Source: GCA-2737725 sp965229355
GTDB lineage: Bacteria; Pseudomonadota; Alphaproteobacteria; Rhodospirillales; Rhodospirillaceae
DNA length: 64,000 bases
Direction of reading: 5' to 3'
Assembly: GCA_965229355.1 (NCBI GenBank)
Contig: OZ245869.1
Span: 744,001 to 808,000 of the forward strand
The notes under the pieces are model-generated. The model saw only the letters and a program-made list of their open reading frames with translations, was not told where the DNA came from and made no database searches. This document shows, in pieces, positions 26,543-35,957 of this stretch. The position numbers and the translations under genes are program-made. Numbering within the stretch: the stretch's first letter is position 1; each line of letters begins with the position of its first letter.

Positions 26543-28876
26543 ATGGGCAATTTTGGTATCGGCCAGGCCGTGCGCCGGGTGGAAGACAAACGCTTTTTGA
26601 CGGGCACCGGGCAGTACACCGACGACATTAATGCAGCGGGTCAGGCGATCCTCTACATCCTACATTCAACCCATGCGCATGCGGATATTCTGAGTATCAA
26701 CACCGATGCGGCGAAAGCGGCCCCCGGCGTGGTGGGTGTGCTGACGCAAGCCGATTTGGATGCCTTAAACATCGGCGACATTCTGAATTTGGCCGCACCG
26801 CCCGACATGAACGGAAAGACACTCGTTGTCCCTGCGCGACCTGCCCTGGCGCGCGGTCGCGTGCGTTATGTGGGTGAGCCGGTGGCGGCGGTGATTGCCG
26901 AAACACTCGCGCAAGCCAAAGACGCCGCGGAGTTGATTGAGGTTGATTACGCAGAATTGCCTGCGGTCGCGGATTTAAAAGGTGCCGTTGCAGCGGGTGC
27001 GCCCGAAGTGCACAGCGCCGAGGCCAAAGGCAACGTGTGGACGCACTGGCAGTTGGGCGACAAGGCTGCGACCGAAGCGGCTTTTGCGAAAGCTGACAAA
27101 GTGATCAGCATTGATCTGATCAACAATCGAATTGCACCAACAGCGATGGAGCCGCGCGGCTGCGTGGCCGAGTACGATGTGAAGTCGGAACGCTATACCC
27201 TCACGCAAGGCACCCAAGGCGGCCATAAAATTCGCGATTGGCTGAGCAAAGTGATTTTGAAAGTGCCCGCAGACAAAGTGCGCGTGATCACGCCCGATGT
27301 GGGCGGCGCGTTCGGCATGAAGAACTTTTTGTTCAACGAACCGATTGCGTGCTTGGTGGCCGCAAAGATGTTCGGTCGCCCGATCAAGTGGATGGCAGAC
27401 CGCGCAGGCAGCTTCTTGAACGACGCCCATGGCCGCGACCAAGTGAACCATGCGGAACTGGCGTTGGCGAAAGATGGCACGTTCTTAGGGTTGCGCGTCT
27501 CCTCGTTGGGCAACGTGGGTGCATACTTATCGCAGTACGGTGCGGCGATCCCCACCATGGCGGGTTGCGCGATGTTAACCGGCGCGTATCGCACACCCGC
27601 AGCCTATGTCGATGTGAAAGTGGTGTTCACGCACACCACACCGGTTGATGCCTACCGCGGTGCGGGCCGACCTGAGGCCGCTTACGTGATGGAACGCTTG
27701 GTGGATAAAGCCTCGCGCGAGATGGGCATTCCGGCTTCTGAGTTGCGCCGTAAGAATTTTATTCGGCCTGAAGAGTTTCCGTTCAAGACAGCGTTGGGTC
27801 ACAAGTTTGATTCAGGTCGTTATGCCGAGCTGATGGATGCTGCTTATAGTCGCGGCGATGTGGCGGGCTTTGAAGCACGCCGTGCCGAAAGCAAGAAAAA
27901 GGGCAAGCTGCGCGGGCTTGGCACGTCGTACTACGTGGAAGCCTGTGCGGGCGGCCAAGGCGAGCAACCTCATTTAAAATTTGATCAGAACGGCAAGCTG
28001 CAAATTCTGATCGGCACGCAGGATAACGGCCAAGGCCATCGCACGGTGTATGCGCAAATTGCCGCCGATGCGTTTGGGATTCCGATTGAAGACATTACTG
28101 TCATTCAAGGCGACACCGACATTGTGCCGACGGGAGTGGGCACGGGCGGTTCGCGCTCAATCCCTGTGGGCGGCAGTGCGGTGCGACAAACCGTGATTAA
28201 GATGATCGAGCAAGGCAAAGCCATTGCCTCGAACCTGTTAGAAGCGTCAGCACAAGACATCGAATTTGAAGGTGGCGCGTTCAAAATTGCTGGCACCGAC
28301 CGCAAGGTTGATCTGAAAGACGTGATCAAAGCATCGTTTGATGCGAACAAACATGCACCTGATCAGCAACCGGGTTTGTATGCGGCGGAAAGCTATGCGC
28401 CATCAGGCGCAACATTCCCGAACGGCTGCCACGTCTGCGAAATTGAAATCGACGCAGAAACCGGTGAACTTGAATTCCTGAACTACACCATCCAAGACGA
28501 TTTGGGTTACGCGATGAATCCGCTGTTGATGGAAGGCCAAATCTTCGGTGGTGCGGTGCAGGGCGCGGGCCAAGCGTTGTTCGAGCACGCGGTGTACGAT
28601 CAAAGCTCAGGCCAGCTGATGACGGGCTCGTTCATGGACTACACCATGCCGCGCGCCGACAATATGCCGCGCTTTAATTTCGCTTATACCGAAGTGCCAA
28701 CGCCACATAATGCGCTGGGCATTAAGGGTGCTGGGGAAGCGGGCACCATTGGCGCAACACCGGCTGTGGCAAACGCGGTGATTGATGCGCTGGCCGCTGT
28801 GGGTGTCACACACATTGATATGCCGATGACGCCCTTGAAAATCTGGGAAGCCATTCAAAACGCGAAAGCAGCTTAA
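26543..28876 (+). CDS. Xanthine dehydrogenase family, molybdopterin-binding (large) subunit
   Basis: 777 residues, the normal length of the large subunit. It opens G-Q-A-V-R-R-V-E-D-K-R-F-L-T-G-T-G-x-Y-T-D-D, contains the cofactor-binding GGAFGMKNFLFNE, the A-Y-R-G-A-G-R-P-E-A motif (form II, unlike the C-S-F-R of CO dehydrogenases), and ends with GAGEAGTIGATPAV, which carries the catalytic Glu. The family hydroxylates aldehydes or aromatic carbon with water as oxygen donor. The [2Fe-2S] and FAD subunits normally encoded beside it are not in the neighbourhood, so they must be supplied from elsewhere. CysQ follows after three bases. Confidence 0.93.
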   Translation: MGNFGIGQAVRRVEDKRFLTGTGQYTDDINAAGQAILYILHSTHAHADILSINTDAAKAAPGVVGVLTQADLDALNIGDILNLAAPPDMNGKTLVVPARPALARGRVRYVGEPVAAVIAETLAQAKDAAELIEVDYAELPAVADLKGAVAAGAPEVHSAEAKGNVWTHWQLGDKAATEAAFAKADKVISIDLINNRIAPTAMEPRGCVAEYDVKSERYTLTQGTQGGHKIRDWLSKVILKVPADKVRVITPDVGGAFGMKNFLFNEPIACLVAAKMFGRPIKWMADRAGSFLNDAHGRDQVNHAELALAKDGTFLGLRVSSLGNVGAYLSQYGAAIPTMAGCAMLTGAYRTPAAYVDVKVVFTHTTPVDAYRGAGRPEAAYVMERLVDKASREMGIPASELRRKNFIRPEEFPFKTALGHKFDSGRYAELMDAAYSRGDVAGFEARRAESKKKGKLRGLGTSYYVEACAGGQGEQPHLKFDQNGKLQILIGTQDNGQGHRTVYAQIAADAFGIPIEDITVIQGDTDIVPTGVGTGGSRSIPVGGSAVRQTVIKMIEQGKAIASNLLEASAQDIEFEGGAFKIAGTDRKVDLKDVIKASFDANKHAPDQQPGLYAAESYAPSGATFPNGCHVCEIEIDAETGELEFLNYTIQDDLGYAMNPLLMEGQIFGGAVQGAGQALFEHAVYDQSSGQLMTGSFMDYTMPRADNMPRFNFAYTEVPTPHNALGIKGAGEAGTIGATPAVANAVIDALAAVGVTHIDMPMTPLKIWEAIQNAKAA

Positions 28877-28879
28877 GAC

Positions 28880-29677
28880 GTGACTGAACCGATTGTTGAT
28901 TACGCTACGTTAAGTGGCTGGGCTGATGCGTTAAGCGTGACCGCCCGCAATGCTGGTGCGGCGATTATGGAGATTTACCACACCGACTTTCAGGTGATGG
29001 AAAAAACCGATGCGTCACCGGTGACGATTGCCGATCAGCGGGCCGAGAAAATTATTCTGGCGGATTTGAAAACCTATACGCCTGCGTTTCCCATCGTCGC
29101 GGAAGAAGATGTGGCCGCACACGGGTTTCCGGAATTTGAAGGCAATAGTTTCTGGCTGATTGATGCGCTAGACGGCACCAAAGACTTCATCAAAAAAGGT
29201 GATGAGTTCACCGTGAACATTGCCTTTGTGCAGAATGGCATGCCGGTGTTGGGCATTATTTATCTGCCGGTGCAAGAAGCCTGGTACATCGGCGTGAATG
29301 GCCAGAACGGCGAGAAGCGCGCGCAAATGATGCGCGGCGGCATTTCAAGCGCCCTTCACTGCCGCCCGCGCCCGCAAAAGGTTGTGGTAGCAGGCTCCAA
29401 AAGTCACGAGACCAGCGACAACATGGCAGCGTTCCTTGCATCACACGATGTGGCCGAGCGCATTAAAGCGTCATCGTCGGTGAAGTTCTGCATGGTCGCG
29501 GAAGGCAAAGTGGATTTGTACCCGCGCTTTGGGCCGACATCGGAATGGGATATCGCCGCAGGCCACGCCATCGTGCGTGCGGCCGGTGGCCGTGTGCACG
29601 ATCAGTCTGGCGTGGAAGTGCAATACAAGAAGCCTAAGTATTTGAACGGGCGCTTTTTGGTCGAGAGCTGCACGTGA
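28880..29677 (+). CDS. cysQ: 3'(2'),5'-bisphosphate nucleotidase (CysQ, inositol monophosphatase fold)
   Basis: 265 residues from a GTG. The fold signature is intact: V-A-E-E-D followed by LIDALDGTKDFIKKGDEFTVNIA and, late, G-P-T-S-E-W-D-I-A-A-G-H-A. The family removes the 3'-phosphate from pAp, a by-product of sulfate assimilation that would otherwise block other enzymes. It sits 3 bases after the molybdenum hydroxylase stop and overlaps the next gene by four bases, so the three are cotranscribed. Confidence 0.93.
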   Translation: MTEPIVDYATLSGWADALSVTARNAGAAIMEIYHTDFQVMEKTDASPVTIADQRAEKIILADLKTYTPAFPIVAEEDVAAHGFPEFEGNSFWLIDALDGTKDFIKKGDEFTVNIAFVQNGMPVLGIIYLPVQEAWYIGVNGQNGEKRAQMMRGGISSALHCRPRPQKVVVAGSKSHETSDNMAAFLASHDVAERIKASSSVKFCMVAEGKVDLYPRFGPTSEWDIAAGHAIVRAAGGRVHDQSGVEVQYKKPKYLNGRFLVESCT

Positions 29678-30612
29678 GCATTGTCGCGCCTAGTGCGGAG
29701 ACAATAGCGCGCGCGGCGGAATTTTTGCGCGGCGGCGAGTTGGTCGCGTTCCCCACCGAAACTGTTTACGGGCTGGGCGGCGATGCAACGCAAGATGCGT
29801 CCGTTGAGAAAATCTACGCCGCCAAAGGCCGCCCATCGTTCAATCCGCTGATCGTGCATGTGGGGGCGCGCGAATGGGTCGCAGGCATTGCTGAGCCCGA
29901 TGGCCGCTTTGATAAATTGGCGCGCACCTTTTGGCCGGGCCCGCTGACGCTGGTGCTGCATCGGCGCAGTGACTCGCCCATTTCTAAAATCGTGTCTGCG
30001 GGTGGCGATACAATTGCTGTGCGCATGCCTGATCATGACGTCGCGCGCGATATTCTGAAAGCCACGCGCCGTCCGCTTGCAGCCCCCAGTGCAAATCGGT
30101 CAGGTTTCGTCAGCCCCACCACCGCACAGCATGTGTGGGATGGGCTAGATACCAAACCATCGCTGATCATTGATGGCGGCCAATGCCGCGTCGGTGTTGA
30201 GTCGACTGTGCTGGATCTGACCACACACATTCCGTCAATCTTGCGGCCCGGCTCCATCACGCGTGAGCAAATCGAAGCCGCCATTGGCGACGTCGCGATT
30301 GGGGTAATGAGCAACACCGCGCCCAAAGCACCAGGCCAGCTCCTCAGCCACTACGCCCCGGGCTTATCGGTGCGCTTAAATGTCACCACGCCGGATGCGG
30401 GTGAAGCCTTCATTGGCTTTGGCCCCCTCACCGGCACACATACATTAAGCAGCGCTGGCGATTTGGATGAGGCAGCCGCCAATTTGTTTGCCGTGTTACG
30501 GCAGGCCGATAATGCCGCCCTATATAAAGGTATCGCCGTGGCCCCCATCCCTGACACGGGCGTTGGGCTTGCGATCAATGACCGCTTGCGCCGGGCTGCT
30601 GCCCCGCGTTAA
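29674..30612 (+). CDS. L-threonylcarbamoyladenylate synthase (Sua5 type)
   Basis: 312 residues, starting with GTG in a GTGA overlap with cysQ. The YrdC domain has AFPTETVYGLGGDATQDASV, the K-G-R-P motif and APSANRSGFVSPTT; a C-terminal Sua5 domain follows a linker containing GQLLSHYAPG. The enzyme makes threonylcarbamoyl-AMP for t6A37 of ANN-reading tRNAs; the two-domain form distinguishes it from the shorter TsaC. The gene symbol tsaC or sua5 is used for this family. Confidence 0.94.
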   Translation: MSIVAPSAETIARAAEFLRGGELVAFPTETVYGLGGDATQDASVEKIYAAKGRPSFNPLIVHVGAREWVAGIAEPDGRFDKLARTFWPGPLTLVLHRRSDSPISKIVSAGGDTIAVRMPDHDVARDILKATRRPLAAPSANRSGFVSPTTAQHVWDGLDTKPSLIIDGGQCRVGVESTVLDLTTHIPSILRPGSITREQIEAAIGDVAIGVMSNTAPKAPGQLLSHYAPGLSVRLNVTTPDAGEAFIGFGPLTGTHTLSSAGDLDEAAANLFAVLRQADNAALYKGIAVAPIPDTGVGLAINDRLRRAAAPR

Positions 30613-30655
30613 CACCGCCTGCATTCAACGACTCTTAAAGCTAGAGCCTGACACC

Positions 30656-32074
30656 ATGCCGTTAGACCAAGCCCTGCGCAGCCAACTCACTGATATTGTT
30701 GGCGTAAAAGCCGCTATCTCGGACCTCGCCGAGATGGCCCCATACCTGCATGAAGAGCGCGGGCTGTATCACGGCAAGGCTGCTTTAGTGCTTCGCCCCG
30801 GCAGTACAGAAGAAGTGGCAGCTATCGTAAAGGCCTGCGCCAAGGCTGGCGTGCGTATCGTGCCCCAAGGCGGCAACACCGGCTTGTGCGGTGGCGCTGT
30901 TGGCACCGATGACGTGGGCGAAGTGATCGTGAACCTGGGCCGCATGAACAAAGTGCGCGACCTGGATGCCACCAACTACACCATCACGGTCGATGCCGGT
31001 TGCGTGTTGGCCGATATCCAACGTGCCGCCACCGACAAAGATTGCCTGTTCCCTTTAAGTTTGGCCGCAGAAGGGAGCTGCCAAATTGGCGGCAATCTTT
31101 CGACCAACGCCGGCGGGATTGCCGTGCTGCGCTACGGCAACACGCGCGATCTTGTTTTGGGTTTAGAAGTTGTGCTGCCCGATGGCCGCATCTGGAATGG
31201 CTTGCGCGCCCTTGGCAAAGACAACACCGGCTACGCGCTGCGTCATTTGTTTGTCGGCGCTGAAGGCACACTCGGCATCATCACCGGCGCTGTATTGAAG
31301 ATGTATCCGCGCCCGAAGGAAACCGCGACAGCCCTGTGCGCAATCCCGAACTTGGAAGCAGCAACGCAACTGTTGAACCGCGCGCGCGCCATTTCCGGCG
31401 ACAGCGTGACGGCGTTTGAATTAATCCCGCGCATTGGTTTGGAAATGTGCGTGAAGCACATTGCAGGTGTTACTGACCCGTTATCAGAAAAACACGATTG
31501 GTATGTGCTGGTAGAGTTTTCCACCTCGCGCCCCGGCGCTGGCATTCGCGGCGTGTTCGATCAATTGCTGGAAACAGCTTTTGAAGACGGCATTGTGACG
31601 GACGCTGTGGTGGCCGAAAGCTTAGAGCAAGCCAAAGGCCTGTGGCGCATTCGTGAGTCTTTGCCCGAAGCACAAAAGTACGAAGGCGGCAGCATTAAGC
31701 ACGACGTGTCTGTGCCGGTATCGCTGGTGCCGAAGTTTATTGATGACGCGATCAAAGCTGTGACAACGCAGTTTCCGGGTTGCCGCCCCGTGCCGTTTGG
31801 TCACGTCGGCGATGGCAACGTACACTTCAACGTCTCGCAAACACCAGACATGGACAAAGACGCTTACCTGAACCAGTGGGAAGCCATGAACCGCGTGGTG
31901 CATGACATGGTGGTGGGCATGAATGGCTCGATCTCAGCCGAACACGGCATTGGTTTGCTGAAGGTCGACGAGATGAAGCACTACAAAGACCCGGTGGAAT
32001 TGGACCTGATGCGCAAATTGAAAGCCGCATTAGACCCGGCCAACCTGATGAACCCGGGCAAAGTGGTTGATTAA
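30656..32074 (+). CDS. FAD-binding oxidase, D-2-hydroxyglutarate/D-lactate dehydrogenase type
   Basis: 472 residues from the ATG at 30656; an earlier in-frame region overlaps the previous gene. The FAD-binding (PCMH) domain has PQGGNTGLCGGAV, GGNLSTNAGGIAVLRYGNTRD and VGAEGTLGIIT; the C-terminal domain has FGHVGDGNVHFNV and the SAEHGIGLLK end motif that binds metal and substrate. The family oxidises D-2-hydroxyacids such as D-2-hydroxyglutarate, a by-product of serine synthesis, or D-lactate/glycolate. The substrate cannot be fixed from sequence alone. It lies 43 bases after the tRNA-modification gene. Confidence 0.93.
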   Translation: MPLDQALRSQLTDIVGVKAAISDLAEMAPYLHEERGLYHGKAALVLRPGSTEEVAAIVKACAKAGVRIVPQGGNTGLCGGAVGTDDVGEVIVNLGRMNKVRDLDATNYTITVDAGCVLADIQRAATDKDCLFPLSLAAEGSCQIGGNLSTNAGGIAVLRYGNTRDLVLGLEVVLPDGRIWNGLRALGKDNTGYALRHLFVGAEGTLGIITGAVLKMYPRPKETATALCAIPNLEAATQLLNRARAISGDSVTAFELIPRIGLEMCVKHIAGVTDPLSEKHDWYVLVEFSTSRPGAGIRGVFDQLLETAFEDGIVTDAVVAESLEQAKGLWRIRESLPEAQKYEGGSIKHDVSVPVSLVPKFIDDAIKAVTTQFPGCRPVPFGHVGDGNVHFNVSQTPDMDKDAYLNQWEAMNRVVHDMVVGMNGSISAEHGIGLLKVDEMKHYKDPVELDLMRKLKAALDPANLMNPGKVVD

Positions 32075-32163
32075 CCAGTTCCTTAGCTAAATCACGGCTT
32101 CAAACAGGCTCAGACTCTCGGCTATCGTGACGGCAACTTGTCGTCATAGCCCGGAGACTGATC

Positions 32164-33570
32164 ATGCGTTTGCTGATAGCCGGAATTCTCGCGACCCTTT
32201 TGCCTGTTGCAGCGAATGCCGCAGACGCAACACCTCGCCCAGACCAACTGAAATTTCGCGAACTCTATAAAGAGTTGGTAGAAACCAACACGACGTTATC
32301 TGCGGGCAGTTGCACATTGGCAGCTGAACGCATGGCCAAGCGCCTCAAAGCTGCGGGCTATGCCGATACTGATGTGAATGTGTTCGTTGACCCTGCGCAT
32401 CCGAAAGAAGGCGGACTGCTGGCGACACTTGCCGGCAGCGATGCAAAAGAAAAAGCGATTTTGTTGCTGGCGCACATTGATGTTGTCGAAGCCAACCGCG
32501 AAGACTGGGTGCGCGATCCGTTCGTGCTGACAGAAGAAGGTGGATACTTTTATGCACGCGGTGCGTCGGACGATAAATCCATGGCCGCCATCTGGGTCGA
32601 TAGTTTTATCCGGTACAAACAAGAAAAATTCCAACCCAAGCGCACACTCAAAATGGCGCTGACGTGCGGTGAGGAAACTTCGACCGCCTTCAATGGTGTG
32701 GATTATTTAATCAAAAACAAACGCTCTGAGATTGAATCGGCCTTCGCGATTAACGAAGGCGGCAGCGGCATTTTAGATGAGAAGGGTCAACGCATCGCAC
32801 TCGAAGTACAGATGGGCGAAAAGGTCTATCAGGACTTCCAATTCGAAGTGACCAACCCTGGCGGCCACAGCTCGCAGCCTGTCAAAGAGAATGCGATCTA
32901 CCAACTCTCGGCAGCGCTAGGTCGTGTCGGCGCGTATGACTTTCCGGTGGCTTTAAGCGACACCACACGCGCCTACTTCAAACAGCAAGCTTCCATTCGC
33001 GGCGGCGAGATCGCGCGTGCCATTACCGCAATGTTGGCAAACCCCAAAGACGCAACTGACGTCAGTACTGTTGCCAAAGACAAAGCCTGGAACAGCATGA
33101 TGCGCACCACATGCGTGGCGACGATGGTGAACGCGGGGCATGCGGTGAATGCCTTGCCGCAACGCGCCAAGGCCAACGTGAATTGCCGCATTCTGCCCGG
33201 CACGCCGGTTGAGGAAGTTAAGCAGCAACTTGCCAAGCTTGCCGCTGACCCAGCCGTGGCGGTCAGCGTGGTTGAACCGCAAAGCCCGACATCACCACCA
33301 CCGCCCTTAACCGCCACCATTATGAAGCCGCTCGAAACCGTGGCCGCCGAGATTTACCCCGGCACCCCCATTCTGCCGACCATGATCACCGGGGCCACAG
33401 ACGGGGCAAAGCTGAACGCCGCCGGTATTCCGACCTACGGGATCGAGGGGATCTTCGTGGACCCGGACATGGGGAATATTCATGGGCTCAATGAACGGGT
33501 GGGCGTGAAGGCGCTGTATGAAGGGCGGGATTTTCTGTTCAAGCTGGTGAAGCTCTACGCCACCCAGTAG
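32164..33570 (+). CDS. Secreted M20/M25/M40 family metallopeptidase
   Basis: 468 residues. A signal peptide (LLIAGILATLLPVAANAADA) targets it to the periplasm. The zinc site is visible: LLLAHIDVVEANREDW (His), G-A-S-D-D-K-S (bridging Asp), C-G-E-E-T (Glu pair), and a late N-I-H-G-L-N-E-R-V-G (His). The dimerisation domain contains VTNPGGHSSQP. The family cleaves dipeptides or acylated amino acids, consistent with periplasmic peptide use. Start is supported by GGAG 8 bases upstream. Confidence 0.93.
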   Translation: MRLLIAGILATLLPVAANAADATPRPDQLKFRELYKELVETNTTLSAGSCTLAAERMAKRLKAAGYADTDVNVFVDPAHPKEGGLLATLAGSDAKEKAILLLAHIDVVEANREDWVRDPFVLTEEGGYFYARGASDDKSMAAIWVDSFIRYKQEKFQPKRTLKMALTCGEETSTAFNGVDYLIKNKRSEIESAFAINEGGSGILDEKGQRIALEVQMGEKVYQDFQFEVTNPGGHSSQPVKENAIYQLSAALGRVGAYDFPVALSDTTRAYFKQQASIRGGEIARAITAMLANPKDATDVSTVAKDKAWNSMMRTTCVATMVNAGHAVNALPQRAKANVNCRILPGTPVEEVKQQLAKLAADPAVAVSVVEPQSPTSPPPPLTATIMKPLETVAAEIYPGTPILPTMITGATDGAKLNAAGIPTYGIEGIFVDPDMGNIHGLNERVGVKALYEGRDFLFKLVKLYATQ

Positions 33571-33828
33571 GGCGGCCCAACCCACAGTCAGAAAAGTGTT
33601 AATGGCGTCGCAAATAGGCGCGTGATGCTTTCGTTAATGTGACTGGTCGTGTGGTTGCACCTTGAGAAAACATCGCATACTGAAGTGCCGTTAATGACTT
33701 TTTGGCCACAGTTTGGATGTATCGCATCCTATTGAATTCATTAACGTTCCTTTTTTGGAACCATTTCCGCGCTGAAGTATTGTTATGTGGCAACAGTGGG
33801 GAAAAGAATAATTTCGCCGTGGGTTTAA

Positions 33829-33847
33829 ACCTTGCCAATAGCAAGGT
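33829..33847 (+). other. Short perfect hairpin upstream of the OmpA-type gene
   Basis: ACCTTGC / GCAAGGT with a 5-base loop, just ahead of the candidate promoter at 33859. A second small hairpin, GTTCC / GGAAC around six T, lies about 80 bases further upstream. The 350-base gap (33571-33920) holds no gene; these and the promoter are what I see in it. Confidence 0.4.
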
Positions 33848-33858
33848 GTGGAGCCATG

Positions 33859-33887
33859 TTGACCAAGACTTACCTCAAACGAATAAC
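33859..33887 (+). promoter_or_regulatory. Candidate sigma-70 promoter of the OmpA-type gene
   Basis: TTGACC (33859-33864), a 17-base spacer and AATAAC (33882-33887). Transcription would start about 27 bases before the ATG at 33921, with CAGGAG as ribosome binding site. Confidence 0.45.
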
Positions 33888-33920
33888 GTATCAGTTTCGC
33901 GTGTCAGGAGAATCACAATC

Positions 33921-34988
33921 ATGAAACATCTTAAAACTGCTTTGTTGGCGGCCAGCACCTTTGCTGTAGCCAGCACCGCAATGGCCACTGAACCGGGCGG
34001 CTACGTCAGCCTCGGCGCTGGCTTGCACAGCCCGCGCGATTCAGGCGTTTTGGTCAATGGCACCGCAGGCGAATTGCGCTTCGACGATGGTCACATCATC
34101 ACCGGTGCTTTCGGCTACAAGTGGCCGCAAGGCTTCCGCACCGAGTTGGAAGTTGGTTTCCGTTCGGGTGAACCTGACAGCTTGCTGAACGCTGGCGTGA
34201 ACCGCGGCGTCACCGGCCAACAACGCACTTGGTCGGGCATGGCGAACTTCTTGTACGACTTCGATAACGAAAGCGCGTTCACCCCGTATTTGGGCGCTGG
34301 CTTGGGCGTGTCGTGGATCGGCTGGAAGAGCGGCTTCCGCACCCAAACCATCCCGAACCTGGATGGCACGGACGAGCGCTTCAGCTGGCAAGGCATTGCG
34401 GGCGTGAACTACGACGCCACGAAGAACCTCGGCCTTTTCTTGGAATACCGCTACATCGGCGCGAACAACGCCCGCTTTAACACCGCGACGGCTCCGGCTG
34501 TTGTCGTGAGCGATCACGATGACCGCAGCCACAACGTGTTGGTGGGTTTGCGTTGGTCGTTCGGTGGTCCGGAAGAGAAGAAAGTCGCTGCTGCTGCTCC
34601 GGCACCAGCCCCGGCTCCTGCTCCGGCCCCTGCTCCGCGCCCGGCTCCGCCAGCCATTCCGCAAAAGTTCCTGGTATTCTTCGACTTCGACAAGTCGAAC
34701 TTACGTAATGATGCATCGAAGATCGTCTCGGATGCAGTCGACTACGCGAAGAAGAACGGCAAGGCTCGCATCACTGCAACTGGCCACGCCGATACATCGG
34801 GTACACCTGCTTACAACTTAGCTTTGTCTGAGCGCCGTGCGAAGGCTGTGAAGGCCGAGTTGGCTCGTTTGGGCATCCCAGAGAGCGAAGTTGTTGTGTT
34901 GTTTAAAGGTGAGTCCGAGCCGCTGGTCGCCACGGGCGACGGCGTGAAGGAACCGCAAAACCGTCGCGTCGAAATCGTGATGGAATAA
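33921..34988 (+). CDS. OmpA family outer-membrane protein
   Basis: 355 residues from the ATG at 33921 (CAGGAG upstream). Signal peptide to about residue 22 (K-T-A-L-L-A-A-S-T-F-A-V-A-S-T-A-M-A). Then an eight-stranded beta-barrel with alternating aromatic strands, a 25-residue Ala-Pro linker near 220-245, and a C-terminal OmpA-like peptidoglycan-binding domain with F-F-D-F-D-K-S-N-L and the N-R-R-V-E-I-V end (GHADTSG in the middle). The protein anchors the outer membrane to the cell wall. Its strong terminator and promoter suggest high expression. Confidence 0.93.
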   Translation: MKHLKTALLAASTFAVASTAMATEPGGYVSLGAGLHSPRDSGVLVNGTAGELRFDDGHIITGAFGYKWPQGFRTELEVGFRSGEPDSLLNAGVNRGVTGQQRTWSGMANFLYDFDNESAFTPYLGAGLGVSWIGWKSGFRTQTIPNLDGTDERFSWQGIAGVNYDATKNLGLFLEYRYIGANNARFNTATAPAVVVSDHDDRSHNVLVGLRWSFGGPEEKKVAAAAPAPAPAPAPAPAPRPAPPAIPQKFLVFFDFDKSNLRNDASKIVSDAVDYAKKNGKARITATGHADTSGTPAYNLALSERRAKAVKAELARLGIPESEVVVLFKGESEPLVATGDGVKEPQNRRVEIVME

Positions 34989-35014
34989 GCTTTAAACCAA
35001 TTTTGGTTTCGAAA

Positions 35015-35045
35015 ACGCCGCACCCTCAAAGGTGCGGCGTTTTTG
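35015..35045 (+). terminator. Intrinsic terminator of the OmpA-type gene
   Basis: ACGCCGCACC / GGTGCGGCGT forms a perfect 10-base stem with loop CTCAAA, followed directly by TTTTG. It is 26 bases after the stop codon. Confidence 0.9.
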
Positions 35046-35078
35046 TTTGGCGATCAGCGCGCAATAAAAAACACCCAA

Positions 35079-35116
35079 TAAAAAACGCGAGACTTTGAGA
35101 GCCTCGCGTTTTTTTT
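35079..35116. terminator. Bidirectional terminator between OmpA-type gene and the secreted protein gene
   Basis: AAAAAACGCGAG and CTCGCGTTTTTT pair around an 11-base loop; A- and T-runs flank the stem, so it can stop transcripts from both sides, chiefly the - strand gene at 35139-35816. Confidence 0.85.
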
Positions 35117-35138
35117 CGTTTGGGGAATTTTGTAAAGC

Positions 35139-35816
35139 TTATTGCGCTTTAGCTTCCTGCGCCGGTTTGGCGGGCGCTTTCTCTGCGGGCTTGGCTGCAG
35201 GTTTCGCATCCGTTGCCACTTTTGCAGGTGCGGGTTTTTCTGCAGGGATCGCGCACGGTGCAGGCTGACTAACAGCGGGCAACGGGTTCGCTGCAGCAAC
35301 ATCCATCAGTGCCGCAGGCTGATCTTGCATTTCTAAAAACATATTCCAGGTATGCGTGCAGTAGGCTTCTGGATCTTCAGCGCGAATAGAGGCCGCCGCG
35401 TTGGCAAGATCGGTGACGTATTTATTCAAAGCCGTCGAACCCCCCGCGCGGTTGTAGTACTTGATCAAATGCGGGCCGTAGTTGCCCAACGTCGACATGT
35501 TGGCGGTCACGAATGTGTTATAGGCATCTTTCTGACCACAGCTTAAGCCTGCCACCATCAAGCGGCTTTGCAGATGGCGCAAACGGAAGGCCGTGGCCTC
35601 ATCAATCGATGCGCATGATGATTTAGGCGCTGCGGCACTTTTTGCAGGCGCAGGTTTCGCAGCCACTGGCTTTGGAGCCTCGGACTTCGTAGCAGGTGAT
35701 GCCGCCTGAGGCGCATCAGCCAAGGCACTCAAACCCGGCGCAAGCACACTCAAGAGCGCAGCGGTGGCAATCGTCTTTAAAGATGATGTCACAAATATTC
35801 TCCCAACTCCCGCCAT
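35139..35816 (-). CDS. Secreted Ala/Pro/Lys-rich protein with conserved Cys core
   Basis: 225 residues. An N-terminal hydrophobic leader (T-I-A-T-A-A-L-L-S-V-L-A-P-G-L) ends in A-L-A-D-A. Then comes a low-complexity A/P/K linker, a folded core from about 65 to 165 with three cysteines (S-C-A-S-I-D near 68; LSCGQKDAYNTF near 95; AYCTHTWNMF near 155), and a second A/P/K tail. The core pattern is that of small uncharacterised periplasmic proteins known in alphaproteobacteria. The Lys-rich tails suggest binding to the cell wall or outer membrane, but this is inference. Confidence 0.7.
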   Translation of the reverse strand: MAGVGRIFVTSSLKTIATAALLSVLAPGLSALADAPQAASPATKSEAPKPVAAKPAPAKSAAAPKSSCASIDEATAFRLRHLQSRLMVAGLSCGQKDAYNTFVTANMSTLGNYGPHLIKYYNRAGGSTALNKYVTDLANAAASIRAEDPEAYCTHTWNMFLEMQDQPAALMDVAAANPLPAVSQPAPCAIPAEKPAPAKVATDAKPAAKPAEKAPAKPAQEAKAQ

Positions 35817-35957
35817 GATACGGCATTAAAGGATCACGGCAACCCGCTGAACCAGGGCGAATCGAGGCCCAAATTCACGTGTCTTGTGAAATCCTTAGCG
35901 TTTAGGCCACATTAAGGATGCCCACTTAAAAGCAGGTCCCTACTTAAAAATAGGTCA

